A stretch of DNA of 64,000 nucleotides from Inia geoffrensis. Lineage: Eukaryota > Chordata > Mammalia > Artiodactyla > Iniidae. Below are positions 10,544 through 21,835 of the stretch, one piece after another. The translations under genes and the position numbers were made by a program. Below the pieces are notes generated by a model. That model was not told the origin of the DNA, did not search any database, and worked only from the letters and a program-made list of their open reading frames with translations. Position 1 is the first letter of the stretch. Every line of letters starts with the position of its first letter. The stretch is taken from the NCBI GenBank assembly GCA_036417435.1, contig CM070910.1, forward strand, positions 13,953,501-14,017,500, given 5' to 3'.

Positions 10544-11334
10544 TATTGACCTAAACTAAAATATTATTTTCTATTTTAAGTATTAAAATATTAATTTTAA
10601 TACTAATATTTTACAGTATTATTTATTTGATTTTTCTTCTTAGACATTGGAAGTTCTTTTGGGAAGGATGACTTGGCGAGTTCAGATCTTAAAAAAAGGA
10701 GTTCAAATTTCAGCGTTTTTTCCCTCTGGATAAATATTCCTATAATAGAGTTATTCACATGCATTCCATTTACGTTAGTGCTCAACTCAAAATAATGAAG
10801 TCAAAAAAAGTACTCTTTTAATGGTGTATTTCCTCACTACTAAGGAGATTTGATTTGCTATTTTTATATATTACAAAATGATCAGCACAATAAATCTAGT
10901 TAGCATTCAAAACCATACATAGTTATAAAATTTTTTTTCTTGTGATGAAACCTTTTAAAAAGTACTCTCTTAGCAACCTTCAAGTATGCAATATAAGATT
11001 GTTAACTATAGTCACCATGCCATACATTACATTGGCATCACTTAAAGAGATTTTTCTAAGGCCTTTCATTTATACAAAAAAAATATTTCTTTACCATCTT
11101 CCCTTCAACATTTTATTATAAGCAAAATACGAATGTTTGTTATCATATCAAATCAAAGCCATTAGAAACTTGTAAATATTAACTGTGATTTTTCATTTTC
11201 CTTTCCATTGGACATGTTCTGTGCTTTTTTGTCATACTATACAGAGGTAATTGGAAGTTAGAAAAAGAGTTAACAGATCATTAACAGCTACTTATGCAAA
11301 GGTGCATGGACACAAATCTGTGTGCCTCCAATTA

Positions 11335-11430
11335 TCTGGAATCGTCTTCCATTTTATGAAGAAAAAGGCTTAGAAGAGTTTGTATGTTTAGGGTCACAGA
11401 GTTAGTAAGTGGAGAAGATAGAATTCAAAC
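11335..11430 (-). repeat. Probable MIR fragment, antisense
   Basis: Sequence such as 'agggtcacagagttagtaag' followed by 'attcaaactcagctatctgc' is the reverse complement of the MIR core ('cttactagctgtgtgaccct'). Confidence 0.55.
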
Positions 11431-11738
11431 TCAGCTATCTGCACTGCTTCCTGTGAACATCTGATGAGTGAATCACTGTACATGCATTGCTTGTTCCTTT
11501 GCTGAAATAGCAGCAGAAAGAGGTGCAGTTAATATGTAAAATGGCGGGAAGTAAGGCTGCAGGGAAAGGCATGACAGTTTGTAATTGCACGTGGCTGGCT
11601 TGTTGAGGTACTTCGATGCCAAAGCAGTGTTGAGGACCTAAAGTGCCCCTTGGCAACATCTGAAGATGGAGAGATATATTAGTATTAATTATCCAATTTT
11701 TACCATGGTTGATTTTGCTGTTCTCATTGATTATTTAG

Positions 11739-11891
11739 ATCCAGGACAAAATAAAAGAAGTTGAACAGAGCAAGGCCATGAGTCAGGAATTCAGCCAGCA
11801 AATTCAGAAGATAGCCAAAGATCTCACAACTATTCTAACCAAGCTGAGAGCAAAGACAGATAATTTAGTTCAAGCTAAAACTGACCAAAAG
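11739..11891 (+). CDS. SYNE1: SYNE1 exon 8 of window: spectrin repeat
   Basis: The acceptor is ttatttag/atc and the donor is aag/gtaagg (strong); 153 bases, 51 codons, phase 0. It reads IQDKIKEVEQSKAMSQEFSQ to VQAKTDQK, a highly charged helix. It matches human apart from a few conservative changes. Confidence 0.96.
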
Positions 11892-12501
11892 GTAAGGAAG
11901 GAGAAGTGGAAATATAAGGGGTGCTATTGAACGAATTAAATATTTTGAGTACATTAGTTTATTTTGCAGATACAGAAAAAAAAAAACAAAAAACGCTTCC
12001 TTGATTAGCAGGCTTCATGAAAACCAGAGAGTAAAGGCAGGCAGTAAAGAAATTTTGTAAATACAATAATATAGAGCTACTTATATAGTATAATTTATTA
12101 TCACAGTTAAACTGTATTCATAAATATACATGCATATGTAGTGTCGAAGGACTAAATGATGGTTTAGGATTACAAGTATATAAATTTCAAAATGAAGGAT
12201 GTTCTTGGTAGTTAAATCCCTGTCCTCATTTTGCCAATGAGTAAAGTGACTAATCGTTTTTGGGTGGGACAGAAGGAAAATTTTAGCTCTCTCAGCCTCA
12301 TAGGAAATAAGCACCAGGGTTACAAAACAGCCTGCTCTGCCTTTTCAAGTGAAGAAACAGAAATGAACCGATCATAGTTGAATTATTCTTATATATTTTT
12401 GGCTTTTTACAAAAATCGTTTAAAACATAATCCTTCTGATTCTGGAAAATCTAGAGAAATTATCTATAGTCTAACGTTCTTTCCTTTTGATGACCATCCA
12501 G
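11892..12501 (+). other. SYNE1: SYNE1 intron (610 b)
   Basis: AT-rich; no repeat or gene recognised. The acceptor is catccag. Confidence 0.85.
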
Positions 12502-12684
12502 GTGCTAGGAAAGGAATTAGATGTCTGTAACTTAAAATTAACGGACCTAGATGAAGCAGTACAAAAATTCTCGGAACAGAATGGCCAACTGGGTAAACCC
12601 CTGGCCAAGAAGATAGGAAAACTGACTGAACTTCACCAGCAGGCCATTAGACAGGCCGATAACCGGCTCTCTAAGCTCAGCCAG
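12502..12684 (+). CDS. SYNE1: SYNE1 exon 9 of window: spectrin repeat
   Basis: The acceptor is catccag/gtg and the donor is cag/gtatgt; 183 bases, 61 codons, phase 0. It reads VLGKELDVCNLKLTDLDEAV to NRLSKLSQ. The segment QNGQLGKPLAKKIGKLTELH is unchanged from human as remembered and contains the loop into helix C. Confidence 0.96.
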
Positions 12685-12925
12685 GTATGTTTTCCCAGCC
12701 GGTAATCAACATTCTCTAAAGCCAAAATTCAATTTTCTATTTTTTGCTTTTAAAAATAAGTGAAAAGATAATATGGACAGTGGTGAGGGTAAGTTAAGTG
12801 TAGCTTATTTCATACCATGCCTGTATTCCTAAGATGGACATGTAAACCTGACTTTATTTTATATCAAACCATATTATAAATTTATTGACAAAGGTGTTCA
12901 TATAAATGGACTTTTTATAAATAAG

Positions 12926-12966
<41 letters not shown>

Positions 12967-13442
12967 TTGCCTTTACTTAATTGGTTCAGGTCACACATCA
13001 TCATAATTGTTGAGCATAGACTGAACTTTTGCAAATTGATTATGTTTCTTTCTTCAATCAGGGATGAGTTAAATCAGAATTTGCAATCAATAAATTATAA
13101 TATTGAAACCTATAATCCCCACCTACCACCTCCTTACTCAGTGAGGGTAGAGTAGGAAAGGAGGGAGAGAGAAGAGCTTGGTAGAGGAATAAGAGATAAG
13201 AATGGAGAATTTTTTTAAAAGTTTATTCAAGCATAGTAAGAACGTGGACTTTATCCTGAAGTCACTGGGAAGTCCTTAATAGATGTTCAATAAGGAAATA
13301 ATTTTTCATGATACCTTTAGATCTCACAGATATCATAATGATCAATTCCTAGGGTTATTGTATCCAAAGAGAGATCGAAGACTGATTTCTAGCTCACGAA
13401 GCAGAGTTTACATTTGTTATCTGAATGTTAATGATTTTTCAG
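12685..13442 (+). other. SYNE1: SYNE1 intron (758 b)
   Basis: It includes an AT dinucleotide microsatellite (12928-12964). Otherwise AT-rich with nothing named. Confidence 0.85.
12928..12964. repeat. (AT)n microsatellite
   Basis: An uninterrupted run of about sixteen AT units. Probably length-polymorphic. Confidence 0.95.
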
Positions 13443-13580
13443 GCAGCATCCCATTTAGAAGAATACAATGAAATGCTAGAGACAATTCTGAATTGGATTG
13501 AGAAAGCTAAAGCCTCAGTACATGGAAAGATTGCATGGAATTCTGCAAGCCAACTTCGGGAACAATACATTTCACATCAG
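13443..13580 (+). CDS. SYNE1: SYNE1 exon 10 of window: spectrin repeat
   Basis: The acceptor is tttttcag/gca and the donor is cag/gtaact; 138 bases, 46 codons, phase 0. It reads AASHLEEYNEMLETILNWIE to QLREQYISHQ. NWIEKAK is the helix-A tryptophan motif, and the segment IAWNSASQLREQYI is nearly identical to human. Confidence 0.96.
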
Positions 13581-13959
13581 GTAACTTTGGGAAAATAGTT
13601 TTCAAAGAGTAACTAAGAGAGTGCTTTGATTTAACTGGCTAGGCTGACAGAAAATTTAGAGGACCATGACGTAAAATTATTTTAGGTGCCAGGAAAAAAG
13701 AAAGGTAAGGTAGCCCTAACAACTTGTCCAGGGGATTGAAAGAAAGCAGCTACCCATGAGATTTCATAAGACCATATATATAAATAAATATCCTCCTCTG
13801 TCTCCCCTAGACTTTCCATTTCCCAAGACCAAAAATAATCATCCAGATAGGACTCTCTTTTTTTTTTTTTTTTTTTTTTTTTGCAGCTTCTTTGAAAGAA
13901 TTGTATGCAGGGATATGGTGGGAAATTCTTCCCCAGGAAGAGCTGTAGGGACAGGTAGA

Positions 13960-14195
13960 AAGATTATAGCCTCCAGACTCAGACTGATGGGGAAACCAAG
14001 TTCTGACATTTAGAGCTGTGTAATTTGGAGGAAACTACTTTGCCTCTCAGAATTCAATCTTATCATCAGTAAGATGGAGATGTAAATGATATTCATACTG
14101 CAGAGTTACCATGAAGATCAAATGGTTTAACATATGTGCCATCATCAAGCATAGTCCCTGGCACATGGTCCTCAGTCAGCGCCTCAATCTCATGC
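13960..14195 (+). repeat. MIR SINE, sense
   Basis: The ordered MIR features are 'ctgtgtaatttggaggaaac', 'cagtaagatggagatgtaaa' and 'agcatagtccctggcacatg'. Confidence 0.6.
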
Positions 14196-14992
14196 CTCTT
14201 CCTTCCAGCCCTTCTACCTGGTCACAGTGGGCTGACCTCCCGCAGGAAGTAGTGGTCAGCTGGGAACGAGTCCACACTACATGGGGGTCGCATTATTTCA
14301 TTTCCTCTGAAGTTTTCTCTCGACCATAGCATCCAGGAAATTATTTCATCCCTTTATAATTTAGGCTTGAATTAGATACAGATATCTAATAGCCAGTTAT
14401 CTTGCAATCAAATACAAAATGGTCTTTATTTAAGTTACATGAGTATCCTCAAGTATTTTAGATTTTCTCTCTTTTATTCTGATTTATATATATTCATGTC
14501 TTTTAAATGCGTCCCCTTTTCCAATTCCAGTTGACAGGGTTCTAGATCAAAGCCTCATTTTCTCCTTCTTGGAATGCTTTAACAGGTTCCTAATTGGTTT
14601 CCCTGTATTTATCTTTCTTCTCTAATCAATCCTGCACAATCCTCTCAAGAAATCTTTCTTAAACAACTACAGAGTTGTTCTGCCTGACGTTATGCATTAT
14701 ACATTAACAGACAAGACTGAAGTTACAATTGGTTGTAAACAATGAAAAAATATTCATTAGAAATCTAGAAATGCAAATTTAAAAGAGAGAGAGCATTTTA
14801 ATTATCAAGTTAACAGTATTTTTTAAAATTCATATTTAAAGAAGTGAGAGCTGTCAAACACTGCTGGTAACTTGGTTAAATCTCTTTGAAAAACAATTGG
14901 AAAATGTATCATGATCATCAGAACATTACTACTCTGTAATCTGAAATGTAGGAAATATTTTATATGAGTATTAATGACTATACTGGAATTTT

Positions 14993-15199
14993 TTTTTTTT
15001 TTTTTTTGCGGTACGCGGGCCTCTCACTGTTGTGGCCTCTCCCGCTGCGGAGCACAGGCTCCGGACGCACAGGCTCAGCGGCCATGGTTCACGGGCCCAG
15101 CCGCTCTGCTGCATGTGGGATCTTCCCGGACCGGGGCACGAACCCGTGTCCCCTGCATCAGCAGGCGGACTCTCAACCACTGCGCCACCAGGGAAGCCC
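14993..15199 (-). mobile_element. CHR-type young SINE, antisense
   Basis: Poly-T is followed by 'gcggtacgcgggcctctcac' and ends 'ccaccagggaagccc'. The 15-base duplication ctatactggaatttt is at 14978-14992 and 15200-15214. Confidence 0.93.
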
Positions 15200-15344
15200 C
15201 TATACTGGAATTTTAAAGAAAATTTTAATATCAGTTTTCTGAGTAAATTTTTGGATTTCATAAAATATAATGTCATCTTTAAAATGACCAAGAAGGTAGT
15301 TTTTTGTTTTGTTTTGTTTTTTGTTTTTTTTTAAATAGCTCCAG

Positions 15345-16075
15345 CTCTCATTCACTTATGTATTCAATAACCATTTATAGAGTGCTTTCCAAAGCTAGGA
15401 ATTTTGTTAGGCATTTGAAACACAAAGCATATTCCCTGCCTCTGCCCCAGGGAGTTGATAATTAAAGGGAGAAAGGAGATAGAAAGACAGATCTAGACAA
15501 TTACAATAGTGTGATAAGTGCAGGGATTGAGGGCCCAAGATGCTGAAGGAACTCTTGGGAGGGTACCCAACCCAGACCGCCCAGGATTTGAGAAGATTAA
15601 GGAAGGAAAAGGTGATTCTGAGCTGAATCCTGAAAGACATGCAGCCTACTTGTCCTGGAGTTTTAGTCAAAACCGTTTGTTGTTGAAATCCCGGCAGTTA
15701 GGAGTGAGGGGTGCTCTAGCTGGTGTGCTGGCGAGGAGGTCTGCAGAGAGCTGGAAAGAGGGAGAAGACAAAGACAGATCATGGAAGGCTGTTAAGAACT
15801 TGGCCTTTCTCCTGAAGTCACTCTAAGCCTTGGACAGATATTCTGCAGGCAAGTGACAAGCTCAGACTTAACAGTTTAAGAAAGATGACTTAGAAGCCTG
15901 TGGAAAACAGATGGATGAAGATAAGACAACTAGAAGGTGGTTTCAGTATTCCAGTAGACAATGACAAGGCCTCTCTTTGGAGGCTGAGAGAGGACAAAAA
16001 TCAAGGGGTATTACCCAGCAAGAACTCTGGACTTGGAGGCTACTGGGTGTGGCTGAAAGGGAGGATCCAAGCATG
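15345..16075 (-). repeat. L2 LINE fragment, antisense
   Basis: The order of phrases matches the reverse-complemented L2 3' region: 'gctgaatcctgaaagacatg', then 'ggctgttaagaacttggcct', then 'ggtggtttcagtattccagt'. It is truncated at about 16080 by a SINE insertion. Non-coding. Confidence 0.55.
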
Positions 16076-16087
16076 GTTCCCAGTTAG

Positions 16088-16293
16088 TTTTTTTTGTTTT
16101 TGCGGTAAGCGGGCCTCTCACTGTTGTGGCCTCTCCTGTTGTGGAGCACAGGCTCCAGACGCGCAGGCTCAGTGGCCATGGCTCACGGTCCCAGCTGCTC
16201 CGCGGCACGTGGGATCTTACTGGACCGCGGCACAAACCCGCGTCCCCTGCATTGGCAGGCGGACTCTCAACCACTGCGCCACCAGGGAAGCCC
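16088..16293 (-). mobile_element. CHR-type SINE, antisense
   Basis: A short T-rich tail is followed by 'gcggtaagcgggcctctcac' and ends 'accagggaagcccc'. The imperfect duplication is around cccagttag (upstream) and cccaggtg (downstream). Confidence 0.88.
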
Positions 16294-16646
16294 CCCAGGT
16301 GTTTTTCACTTGGGCAGTTCAGCAGGTTGAGTGCGTTGAGGGACACAGGAGGACAGATGTCAGGTATTGGTGGTGACCTCACACAGACATTCAGGAGGAA
16401 ACTCAGCCTGTCACACACCGTTCTGGGGAGTTCTCCCGTGCCTGACTTTATCCAAAAACAACACAGAGAGAGAAAATGCATGTGTTCTAATATCAGGTGA
16501 AAAAGATGAAAAATTGTAGGTATGTTATGATCTCAATTACCTAAAATTATACCCAAACTGAACAGCAGTTATTGCTTAAAGTTATCTCTGGGATATGGGA
16601 TTATGGGCTATTTTATCTTCTTTATTTTTCAATATTTTCTAAGCTT

Positions 16647-16719
16647 TATAATATATATTATAATATATATATAATATATATAAAATATATAATATGTTAT
16701 ATAATATATATAATATATG
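16647..16719. repeat. AT-rich (TATAATA)n-like low-complexity run
   Basis: About 70 bases of irregular TA/TATAA repeats, at the end of an L1-like 3' region. Confidence 0.8.
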
Positions 16720-16765
16720 TTTTTGACATTTATTGTGAGAAAAAAGATGTACTTTATTTTTATTT

Positions 16766-16969
16766 ATTTTTTTTTTTGCGGTACGCGGGCCTCTCAATGT
16801 TGTGGCCTCTCCCGTTGCGGAGCACAGGCTCCGGACGCGCAGGCCTAGCAGCCATGGCTCACGGGCCCAGCCGCTCCGCGGCATGTGGGATCTTCCTGGA
16901 CCGGGGCACAAACCCATGTCCCCTGCATCGGCAGGCGGACCCTCAACCACTGCGCCACCAGGGGAGCCC
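16766..16969 (-). mobile_element. CHR-type young SINE, antisense
   Basis: Poly-T is followed by 'gcggtacgcgggcctctcaa' and ends 'gccaccaggggagccc'. The tail region tatttatttttt and the downstream tattttttaaa give a short A/T duplication. Confidence 0.9.
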
Positions 16970-17029
16970 TATTTTTTAAAATAAGAATCTATTGCCTAAA
17001 AGTAATGTCCCATCTCCCATTTCTCCTCT

Positions 17030-17370
17030 TTACACATCACACACCCCAGGAACTGCACATTTTGTGCTCACTCACCTATGTGTCTTTGCTTATTATTCTG
17101 TCCCCTCAGCATAAAATGTCTTTCCTTTTCCTCCCCATCTGTCAATACAAACATTCTTCTGACTCAGCTCAAATGTGACTCTCCCAGGAAGCCTTCTCTC
17201 AACCCTCCTGCAAGCAGTAGCACATGTCATTTCTGGCATCCTTAACCCTTTCTTCTTTCACTCTGCTTATAAAATGCATATTGCATGCTTATTATTCTGT
17301 TGATATTGTTATTAGTCCCAAGAGATGACACTATCTTGAATGACAAGGGCTTTGTTTTATGCCAAGTTGT
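17030..17370 (+). repeat. L2 3'-end fragment, sense
   Basis: The L2 3' signature 'ctcagctcaaatgtgactct' is followed by 'ccaggaagccttctctcaac' and a long C/T-rich end. Confidence 0.6.
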
Positions 17371-17898
17371 TTCTACCCCTTTGTCTCACTTAAAGCAAGT
17401 GTTTGTGATGCTCTTGTCTTATTTTCATTTCTTAGATCCATATATGCTTAGGTCTTAGATACAGAATATGAGACCTGAAAAGCATTGCTTTAATTTGAAT
17501 ATGAGAAAAGGGGGGTCAGTGACCTGATGAAGATACCCAATGCATCAGAGCATCACCACTGCTGGCAGTACTCACGTCCTGACCCTCACCAGGGAGCCGC
17601 TTGGGGTGGCAGTTGGAGCAGTAGCCTTATGGTCCAACACAGGTGGCCTCAACAAATTGTTTACAGCTCCTGAAACTTGATTTCTTTTTGAAAAGGGGGT
17701 AACAGGAAGTGGGGAGCAGGCACAGGGCTGTGAAGGTTAAACACAGTAAGACACACGACCTACACAATGTGCATGGAAAATGTGAATTACGTCTCCTTAC
17801 TCCCTCCCCAGTCTGATGGTCTTTAAACCACACCATATTGATTACCCATACCTCTCTGCCTACCTGTCAATGTCATGAACATTGATAATTCACTCTAG

Positions 17899-18084
17899 AC
17901 CATGCTAGAAGAATCTGAAGAGATTTACAACAATCTGGAAGTGATGACTGAGAAATTACAGTACCTCAATAGCGTGTACCATACAGAAAAAATGTCTCAG
18001 CAAGTAGCAGACCTGGGACGGGAGACTGAGGGGCTGCGGCAGATGATCAGAATTCATTTGCAGAATCTCCACGATGCTGCCAAG
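17899..18084 (+). CDS. SYNE1: SYNE1 exon 11 of window: spectrin repeat
   Basis: The acceptor is cactctag/acc and the donor is aag/gtaaaa; 186 bases, 62 codons, phase 0. It reads TMLEESEEIYNNLEVMTEKL to LQNLHDAAK. Human reads TLLEESKEIDSELEAMTEKL at the start. Helix B and C of one repeat. Confidence 0.96.
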
Positions 18085-18755
18085 GTAAAACATAAAATGT
18101 TTTCTTAAAAATAAGGTAATTTAAATGGAAAAGTCTATCATTAAAAAAACAATCGTGGTTGTATAGCAAATGTAGAGTGCTTACCTCTGATGAGCCTTCT
18201 TCACTGTGATGGTTATGGTTGTGTGTCTGACTCACAGTGACGCCAAACAACACCTAAACATCGGAGTTTGGATCAGAGAAAGATTTGGGCCATGCAAGGA
18301 GACGGGTGGCTCATGCCCCACAAAACCCCAAACCCTTTGCAGGGTTTCAGCAAAGCATTTTTAAAGTCCAGGAGAGGGAGAGGGGCTTCACAGCATATGT
18401 GATCAGCTTGTGCACAGTTCTCTGACTGGTTGAGGTAACAGGGAGATGTCACAGGGCTTAGCAGTGTCAGTCCGTAAGCTCCAGGAGGCCTGGGGCTGTG
18501 AGCTCATGGTCATCAAGTAGTTAACATCTTCCATCTGGTGGGGGCTTTTCAGCTCCATTAAACAGCTCAGGAAATGTGCATGAGATACTGTTATCTGGGT
18601 ACTTCAGAGAGGAGCTCAAGCAGAGGGTATTGGGGAAGGGGTCGGCCCCAGAAGGCCCTATAGGGTCCTGCCTGGTTACATGACGCTATTCTCCACCTAT
18701 GACTTTGGACTTCAAGTGCTTATATATCGACATTCACATTGCACTTACTCTGCAG
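18085..18755 (+). other. SYNE1: SYNE1 intron (671 b), mostly one unclassified repeat-like block
   Basis: Positions 18170-18680 are GC-richer than the rest of the intron and read like a dispersed retroelement ('gatttgggccatgcaaggag', 'gatcagcttgtgcacagttc'). I recall similar text elsewhere in cetartiodactyl genomes but cannot name the family. Confidence 0.6.
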
Positions 18756-18878
18756 GATATGAAAACATTTGAAACAGAGCTCAGAAACTTACAAGTTGCT
18801 TTGGAGCAAGCCCAGACAGCACTGACTTCTCCAGAAGTTGGACGTCTTAGTCTCAAGGAGCAACTCTCTCACCGACAG
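18756..18878 (+). CDS. SYNE1: SYNE1 exon 12 of window: spectrin repeat, GC donor
   Basis: The acceptor is ctgcag/gat. The donor is cag/gcaagc, a GC-type 5' splice site with otherwise good consensus. The exon is 123 bases, 41 codons, phase 0. It reads DMKTFETELRNLQVALEQAQ to LKEQLSHRQ. The nearest in-frame GT alternative was not found: gtaggg at 18907 would add 28 bases and shift the frame. The next exon begins with the residues that follow in human. Confidence 0.94.
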
Positions 18879-19219
18879 GCAAGCAAAAATAATTCAGGGG
18901 AAATGGGTAGGGAGCTATATTTTTGAAAAAGAAAGGATAGTTAGGAAAAGTAATTTCTAAAGTCTGTTTTAGTCTGAGCACTGTATGCATGATTTAAAAA
19001 AATTCGTGGGAAAATTTTTATAACTTGGGACAGAGCTGTAATTTAGTAAATGTCTCTTGATTATGAAATAAACCATTAAAACATAAAATATTTCAGAATA
19101 TACATTTTAAATGGAAAATGTATATTTTATGTATACATATATTTTATGTAAATAAATAAATTATCAAATTTGTATAAGGTATAAAATTTAAAATATGAAA
19201 TATGACCTGGCACTTTCAG
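18879..19219 (+). other. SYNE1: SYNE1 GC-AG intron (341 b)
   Basis: It begins gcaagc and ends ctttcag. AT-rich, no repeat recognised. Confidence 0.85.
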
Positions 19220-19402
19220 CATTTGCTCTCTGAGATGGAGTCACTCAAGCCAAAAGTCCACGCGGTGCAGATGAGCCAGAGCGCGCTCCGGATCCCCGAG
19301 GACGTTGTCACCAGCTTGCCGCTGTGCCACACAGCTCTGCGCCTGCAGGAGGGGGCCAGCCGGCTCCAGCACACAGCCATCCAGCAGTGCAACATCATGC
19401 AG
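19220..19402 (+). CDS. SYNE1: SYNE1 exon 13 of window: spectrin repeat, GC donor
   Basis: The acceptor is ctttcag/cat and the donor is cag/gcacgt, a second GC-type 5' splice site. The exon is 183 bases, 61 codons, phase 0. It reads HLLSEMESLKPKVHAVQMSQ to IQQCNIMQ. The exon is GC-rich with many CpG dinucleotides. A GT lies four bases inside the intron (cac/gtgcag), but using it would shift the frame. Confidence 0.94.
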
Positions 19403-20708
19403 GCACGTGCAGTGGGGCCAGCCAGCATCTGCAGGCGGTCCCCACGCCACCCACAGAGCAGCAGCAGATGAGTCATGGGCTGCTTTTCTTAGCATTTGCG
19501 TGGGCTCAGCCATCAAAACACATCCAGAGTGTTAACTCAGACAGCTTGTTGTGGTTATATAAAATAAGGACATGAGATGCTATCATTTGGATCATCCACA
19601 AAAGCCTGGGGAAAGCTCTATTAAAAATATCCTTTGGTGAAAACTATCTTCTAGCAATTATTTTTTTTATAAAGAACAACTTATGAAGGTTAATTTTTAT
19701 ATTCAATCATAGATTTTTATCTCATTATTCATCTGAAAATCATCTAGAACTTTGTAATAAGACTTTACTGCTAGGGTATATTACAGAATTTTTTTTTCTT
19801 TTTTTATATTTCAGCTTATTGATACATTTTATTGCCTGAGAAGTACATCCAACTATAACTCTTAGTCTCTTCCCCTAATAAGAGAACAATTATTTACTAG
19901 GAAGAAATGACACTATTTATCTCTTATCTACTTTCAACTAATATTTCACCTACTTTATCCAAAAATTGTATACATGTCCTCTCATTAAACCACTAATGGT
20001 CTATTTGGTCAACTCTACTTGCATTATTTTGTAATTTTTTAGGCAGTAAAAACCTGAGGGTAGAAGTCATGCTTCATTCTTTTTTTTTTTTTTTTTTGCG
20101 GTACGCGGGCATCTCACTGTCGTGGCCTCTCCCGTTGTAGAGCACAGGCTCCGGATGCGCAGGGTCAGCAGCAGTGGCTCACGGGCCCAGCCGCTCCACG
20201 GCATGTGAGATCTTCCCGGACCGGGGCATGAACCCGTGTCCCCTGCATCGGCAGGCGGACTCTCAACCACTGCGCCACCAGGGCAGCCCCCCATGCTTCA
20301 TTCATTTTTGTATCCCCTATTCTAGCACTTAGCTGAGTGACTTACATATATATTTAGTATTTCTTTGATGGAAAAATGAAGTAATCATGCTTTTCGTACT
20401 GCCTTCTACCATGTTCTAGACCATGACATTGCTGTCTTTAGGACAATACGGAGGAGAAAGAGGATCTAGCCACTTACCTATTTTCAGACCATCAATAATC
20501 TTGCCAAAATGTTTTAGAGAGAAGGCTCTGAAATATCTGAGTAGAGCTGAGGATTTGAATCATCTAGGAATTTTCCCTATCATTTCTTTGTTCCCTTGAC
20601 ACATGGGTAAATAGGAGTTAGCACCAGAGTTTGGCAGATAGTAGCGCAGAAGCACTTACACAGTTATTGACACAGAGAGATAATTGTCTTTTTTTTTTTC
20701 TTTCAAAG
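19403..20708 (+). other. SYNE1: SYNE1 GC-AG intron (1.3 kb)
   Basis: It begins gcacgt and ends tttcaaag after a T-rich tract. It contains one antisense CHR SINE (20080-20291). The rest is AT-rich with nothing named. Confidence 0.85.
20080..20291 (-). mobile_element. CHR-type young SINE, antisense
   Basis: Poly-T is followed by 'gcggtacgcgggcatctcac' and ends 'gccaccagggcagcccc'. The duplication catgcttcattc is at 20068-20079 and 20292-20303. Confidence 0.93.
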
Positions 20709-20852
20709 GAGGCTGTGGTGCAATATGAGCAATATGAGCAAGAAATGCAACACCTCCAGGAGCTCATAGAAGGAGCTCACAGAGAGATTGAGGATAAGCC
20801 TGTGGCCACCAGCGACATCCAGGAGCTGCAAGCCCAGATTTCCCGGCACGAG
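20709..20852 (+). CDS. SYNE1: SYNE1 exon 14 of window: spectrin repeat
   Basis: The acceptor is tttcaaag/gag and the donor is gag/gtatga; 144 bases, 48 codons, phase 0. It reads EAVVQYEQYEQEMQHLQELI to LQAQISRHE. Near-identical to human. The acceptor is followed at once by GAG, giving an AAGGAG tandem, but GAG acceptors are rarely used. Confidence 0.96.
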
Positions 20853-21741
20853 GTATGACAAGCCAAATTCAAGGGCAGGACACTGGCTTGGTGAGGATAT
20901 GTGATTGGTTTCCAGCGGATGAAAGAGAAAGGTCTTCCCTGTCCAGGGCATAATGTGTTGGGTTCTTGGAGAGCCTCTTTGACTCTCTTTACATTTTGAG
21001 GGCTATTTTTGCTGATACTTTCCAAGACCCAGTAGCATGAGTCTTCCCCTTGATTCCAAAACCTCTTGACCCGGCATTCATGACGTATCTCCAGCACGAC
21101 CCACCGACTGCCTTCTGCAGAATTCTCACAGTTCATACACCAAAACACACTGTACTCCCTGTCTTTACAGACTGCAAGGAACAGCAGTGCTCAAAGCCTT
21201 GCTGCTTTGATGGTCCTCTTTTAAAAGAAGGGGTATTTCTTGTTAAAAAGAAAATCATTTGCTCTTTCACATATAGGTCACTTCACCTCCTTTTACCAGA
21301 ATCACAGAATGACTCATGTTGTTTGTTTTGTGGGTTTCCAGATTATGCCTGTTAGCATCTTCCCCATTTTCAAATGCACCTCCTTCTTTGTACCTTTGGA
21401 ATCATTATGACCTTAGGACTTGGACACCCCTCGTGCAGACCTGGTCTCAGAGATCATACAAGGAGCTTGAGTGTTCCAGCTCCTTGACAGTTAGCAGTGA
21501 ACTTCCTTTCCTGACCCTCAAACCCTATATAGATCACATTTACTCTTTGCTTGGGGGCTGGCTCCCAGCATCATGAATTTTGGAAGGTGACTGGGGGGTG
21601 GGGTGGAGTGTGTCTTATTTCTCTGTGCCAAGGACAGACATTCAGTTTTTCCTTCCGTCTGCTCTATTTTAACTTCGTTGTCATAAGAACAATTTTTCCA
21701 AACCAAATAGCATAGTAAGATTCCCAAAAGATTCAACTGTC

Positions 21742-21835
21742 GCTTTCTTTTTAATTTTTATTTTATATTGGAGCATAGTTGATTAACAGTGTTGTGTTAG
21801 TGTCAGGTGTAAGGTTGGGAAATCTTACTTCCCCC
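21742..21835 (-). repeat. L1 3'-UTR fragment, antisense (tentative)
   Basis: 'ttttatattggagcatagtt' and 'gtgttgtgttagtgtcaggt' match the reverse complement of cetartiodactyl L1 tails as I remember them. Too short to classify further. Confidence 0.5.

Larger units (their letters stand above)
9405..11738 (+). other. SYNE1: SYNE1 intron (2.3 kb)
   Basis: It contains an antisense CHR SINE (9925-10141), a 12-bp inverted repeat (10490-10543) and a probable antisense MIR (about 11335-11430). The remainder, including 10560-11330, is AT-rich with nothing named. Confidence 0.8.
13581..17898 (+). other. SYNE1: SYNE1 intron (4.3 kb), repeat-dense
   Basis: It carries a T27 tract with gcag (13856-13886), a MIR (13960-14195), three antisense CHR SINEs (14993, 16088, 16766), L2 fragments (15345-16075 antisense; 17030-17370 sense) and an AT-rich satellite-like run (16647-16719). 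Diverged L1-like text may lie at 14650-14960 and 16440-16640. Positions 17380-17890 show nothing named. Confidence 0.8.

Noticed and set aside
15900..16376. 158-codon open frame
   Set aside because: It runs through an L2 fragment into an antisense SINE; both parts are repeat-derived.
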